From NCBI GenBank assembly GCA_029448655.1, contig JACCLO010000013.1:1302001-1366000 (forward strand): a stretch of 64,000 nt of DNA, in the 5' to 3' direction. Source of the DNA: Wolfiporia cocos. Its lineage: Eukaryota; Basidiomycota; Agaricomycetes; Polyporales; Phaeolaceae. Position numbers and translations under genes: made by a program. The notes below the pieces were generated by a model. The model did not search any database. It was not told the DNA's origin and saw nothing but the letters and a program-made list of their open reading frames with translations. Positions 61,163 to 64,000 of this stretch are shown here, in pieces (within the stretch, counting starts at the first letter, position 1; each line of letters starts with the position of its first letter).

Positions 61163-63506
61163 GGTCGCCGTTCGTCGAATGCGAGCGACTCGGAATTTAC
61201 GGCGGGGAGTACGTGGGACGTCGAAGTGCCAGCAGCGTCCTGAAGAGGGATGGAAAGGAGTGTGGGGGGACGGTACAAGGGGCTGTTGACGTGAGGGGTG
61301 GTGGTTGAGAAGGAACGGGTGACCGAACAGCGAGCGCTGTGACAGCCCTCTGCCGCGTGCCGCCTTATACGTGACACGCAGACACAAGGCCGTGGGAGCG
61401 CTCGCGGTGGTCCCGCTCAATTTCTCCGGCCGCCGCCATCAAATCTGTCGATGAGCGGGCAGGTCTCGCCGCCGCGTCAACCATCGTAGAGGTACCTCGA
61501 TCACGCTCGGCTGCTCCCACTCGCTGCTGAAGCAGCTTGGCGGCACTTGGCATGCCTCTCGCTAGCGTCGTCTGATCATGCGCTCTCGTCGTGTGGCTTG
61601 CATTTCGAATACACATCGCTTTGCGCGTGTTTGTGGCGTCCGAGTGTGCTCGTATTTGCGGTGTCACGGAGGTCAGCACGTTGCACTGAGAGCCACCTGC
61701 TCCACCATCAAACTTTTCCCTCATACTCGTACCTTGTCCTTCTGCCTCGGGATGGGAAAAGTCGGCATCCTGGATCTGTCAGTTGCAGTCCAAAATATAT
61801 CGCAATAGAAATAGACCACCAGAGCTCAGGATAGAACGTTGTCATGGGAACCTAGCCGCTTTCGTTCCGTCCCGTCCCAGACTGCAATCTGCACTCCAAT
61901 CGAGCGCGCAAGACTGTGACGTCGAACAACTGTGAGTACGGCCAGAGAATGACCTCACCGCTGCGCAGTGCGTCGACGCACGTTCGCGGAGCCGGGCGGG
62001 CGCGGTGCGTAAGGGGGGCGTGTCGGGCAGGATAAAGGCTATCAGGCGTAGGGCGATAGAAGGGCATGTTCCACATGGGCTCGACAGATGGTCGTCATTC
62101 CGCCGGTGCAATTAACCTCCGGAACCGTGCGCGTTTCATGTGGTTCCAATTGAGACTGAATGGAACCAGAACGCTAGTATGTGAGGGCACCTAGGTTCGG
62201 GCGTAAAACACGCTACGAACCGTGCACCGTCAGAAGCCGTGGAGGAACTATTTGATTCATATAAATCCGGCAGCTTGCTTTGCTCGAGGGCATGAGCCAT
62301 AGAATCATCTATCGGGCGAGATCAGAGATGCGGCGACAGCTTGACGCGCGAATGGTGCGTGCGCGTACATATGTCGGATCCAGGTTGCAGAGATATCTAC
62401 GTGGTCTCAGACCGTTTGAGTGAGGTTCTACCCGTTGCAACTGGCCAAGTCGAATTATAAGACAAAGTAAACCATTTTCACTTGATCTGAGAGTTGCGGC
62501 TTCTGAATTGTCTGTTAGCTAGGGCCTATGGTATTCTCGGGCGCATATATGGATGTATAGCGTGAGTAGACTAAAAATAAAAGATGATTCACCTCACCTA
62601 TTCATAGACTGGGTGTATGCGCACAAGATTGCAAACAAGGGTGCGAATATGCCTCAGAATGAGTATGCGAATTGTAGAGTGGAATCTGCTGCATGTAGGC
62701 AATCTGAAGTACGAAGATAAAAATGAGATGCTGTGCGAGGAAATGCTGCGGGCCGCGGCACGCGGGAGCGTGGGGAAAGGGTAGGAGGAGTGTGCGTAGA
62801 AACGCCCTGTCCTTTCGCGCGGGTGTCTGTGGTCAAAGCTCAATATGTGCTCATGACGTCAGCTTCTGACCGTCATCTGGCAATCGTTCGCGAGTCTACT
62901 ATAGTTCTGGTGGACTTCATCGGCGCACCTTGCCTGGCAACCAATCAGACGAAGACCGGCCGTAAGGTTAGGGTCACTACTGCATTGAATGGGCGTCTGA
63001 TCACGTCTGCATCAACATAGTATTAGGCTACAATAACACCATGACTCTAAATATTGGCTATAGATATCAGAGGGCTCGATCCCGACTCTATGATTTTTGT
63101 TTTCGAGTTGCAACCGATTCTAAAGCCCAGGATTGTGCTTCAGCTTGACGTCCAAAGCTGTCCAGCGCCGGTTTTGGACGCACCAAGGTGACAAATCTGC
63201 AGCTGTCTCAATAGACGGTACCTTGATGACATCGCGGCAGTGATGAATTGCAATCTGTTGTAATCGGCCGGAACATGCTCTCTGACTTCAAATTGCTCAC
63301 CCAGAGCTGAGACTTGGGATCGTGATTTCAATTAGATTGAGAATCAATGTCTCTGAAGGTCCCTATCGTTCACAGCTTATGGCATGCACCTTCCCTTCAA
63401 AGATGATTCATGTTCTACAATCTATTGGTATTGGGGATATATCGTTACAACATAAATCCAGATGAGAGTCTCGTCCCAAGCCGCGTTGCGAATGTTGTTG
63501 TCCACA
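61163..63506. other. Intergenic region with promoter of the copper radical oxidase
   Basis: About 2.3 kb without a supportable gene. A minus-strand TATAAG (61369-61364) lies about 200 bases before the oxidase ATG and is a weak core-promoter candidate. Open frames around 61547-61834 and 62733-63020 have no motif. Confidence 0.45.
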
Positions 63507-64000
63507 CTACAGGTGAGCACGAGGATCGTCCGAGAACGGCCAGTCCACATAGCCCTTCGGGTCCCCAACCGCGTAGTACTGGTCACGGTTCGTCACCGTG
63601 AGAGGCAGGTCCTTCGCGAGACGGAGCGGAAGATCCGGCTGGTTACACACGGAGGACTGTCAGCATGCGCCATCGTTCAAGGGGATGATGATCCTTACGT
63701 TAGGAATAAACGCGCGGCCGAACGCAATGAGGTTCCCGTGCTTTTCCGCTGTCTCCAACGCGATGTCGCGCGTGAAGCCGCCTGCGGCGATGAACGGGCG
63801 AGGAGCCCAGATCTCACGCAGGAAGTCGTTGGACTGTGGGCGACGGAATGGGTCAGATCGATATGTTCAGCGGGCGGGTGCGTGTGAACGTGCCTCGTGC
63901 TCAGCATCCTGCTTGCGGTCCACGTTTCCCTCTACACGCGGCTCGACAACGTGAATGTATGCAAAGTCTGGGTACTGTTTTGCGATGCTTGACACGAGGT
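63507..64000 (-). CDS. Old Yellow Enzyme family NADPH:flavin oxidoreductase, 3' part only
   Basis: FMN-dependent ene-reductase of the 12-oxophytodienoate reductase/OYE type. The window holds the last exons: ...SIAKQYPDFAYIHVVEPRVEG NVDRKQDAEHE, then SNDFLREIWAPRPFIAAGGF TRDIALETAEKHGNLIAFGRAFIPN, then PDLPLRLAKDLPLTVTNRDQ YYAVGDPKGYVDWPFSDDPRAHL and TAG at 63507. The phosphate-binding GGFTRD and GRAFI.NPDLP are the FMN-site signatures near the C-terminus. The intron 63893-63834 appears to use a GC donor (GAG|gcacgt) with a normal AG acceptor, since no GT donor keeps the frame. The next intron (gtaagg...accag) is canonical. The 5' part lies outside the window. Confidence 0.9.

Overview
The window looks like nuclear DNA of a filamentous basidiomycete, most likely a wood-decay agaricomycete. 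Protein-coding genes on both strands are cut by many short GT-AG introns (about 50-70 nt) at typical positions. The gene set is eukaryotic and fungal: CHK1, GCN2, a metacaspase, a P4-ATPase, an intron-rich cytochrome P450, a glyoxal-oxidase-type copper radical oxidase and an Old Yellow Enzyme. No operon, CRISPR array, phage or autonomous transposon was seen. Gene models were built by hand: consecutive open stretches were joined where splice sites kept the frame and family motifs continued. Junctions are therefore inferences, though most agree with conserved motifs.

Layout. 1-2.4 kb: gene-free, with a 215-bp element with inverted ends resembling a MITE. 2.4-4.8 kb (+): an apparently intact P450. 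4.8-9.9 kb: gene-poor, with one small four-exon gene of unknown function (8323-8940) and a decayed copy of the P450 first exon (about 9286-9475). 9.9-11.4 kb (-): secreted SMP-30/lactonohydrolase-type hydrolase, divergent from CHK1 (12.2-14.7 kb, +). 15.4-17.5 kb (+): multi-pass membrane protein of a basidiomycete receptor-like family. 17.8-19.9 kb (-): pepsin-type aspartic protease with a C-terminal hydrophobic anchor. 20.4-25.8 kb (-): Dnf1/2-type phospholipid flippase. 27.5-29.5 kb (-): F-box protein. 30.6-32.7 kb (-): metacaspase with a His/Pro-rich prodomain. 32.7-36.9 kb: mostly gene-free, with one uncertain small gene. 36.9-38.1 kb (+): Bud21/Utp16-like nucleolar protein with a long acidic tract. 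38.6-44.7 kb (-): about 1,900-residue disordered protein of unknown function. 46.1-46.8 kb (-): small unknown protein. 46.9-47.1 kb (-): interrupted tRNA-like locus. 47.2-54.1 kb (-): GCN2. 54.9-58 kb: two small low-complexity proteins flanking a family-16 methyltransferase. 58.7-61.2 kb (-): membrane-anchored copper radical oxidase. 63.5-64 kb (-): 3' part of an Old Yellow Enzyme gene that leaves the window.

Functionally this is a mixed neighbourhood. Housekeeping and stress-signalling genes (CHK1, GCN2, metacaspase, flippase, ribosome biogenesis) are interleaved with secretion and wood-decay type genes (P450, lactonohydrolase, aspartic protease, copper radical oxidase, OYE). I see no biosynthetic cluster. 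The features most worth a second look are structural: the MITE-like element, perfect hairpins inside or next to genes, two oversize introns (CHK1, GCN2), two apparent GC-AG introns, the tRNA-like locus with a long insertion, and the P450 relic. I found no clear evidence for a wholly new biological system.
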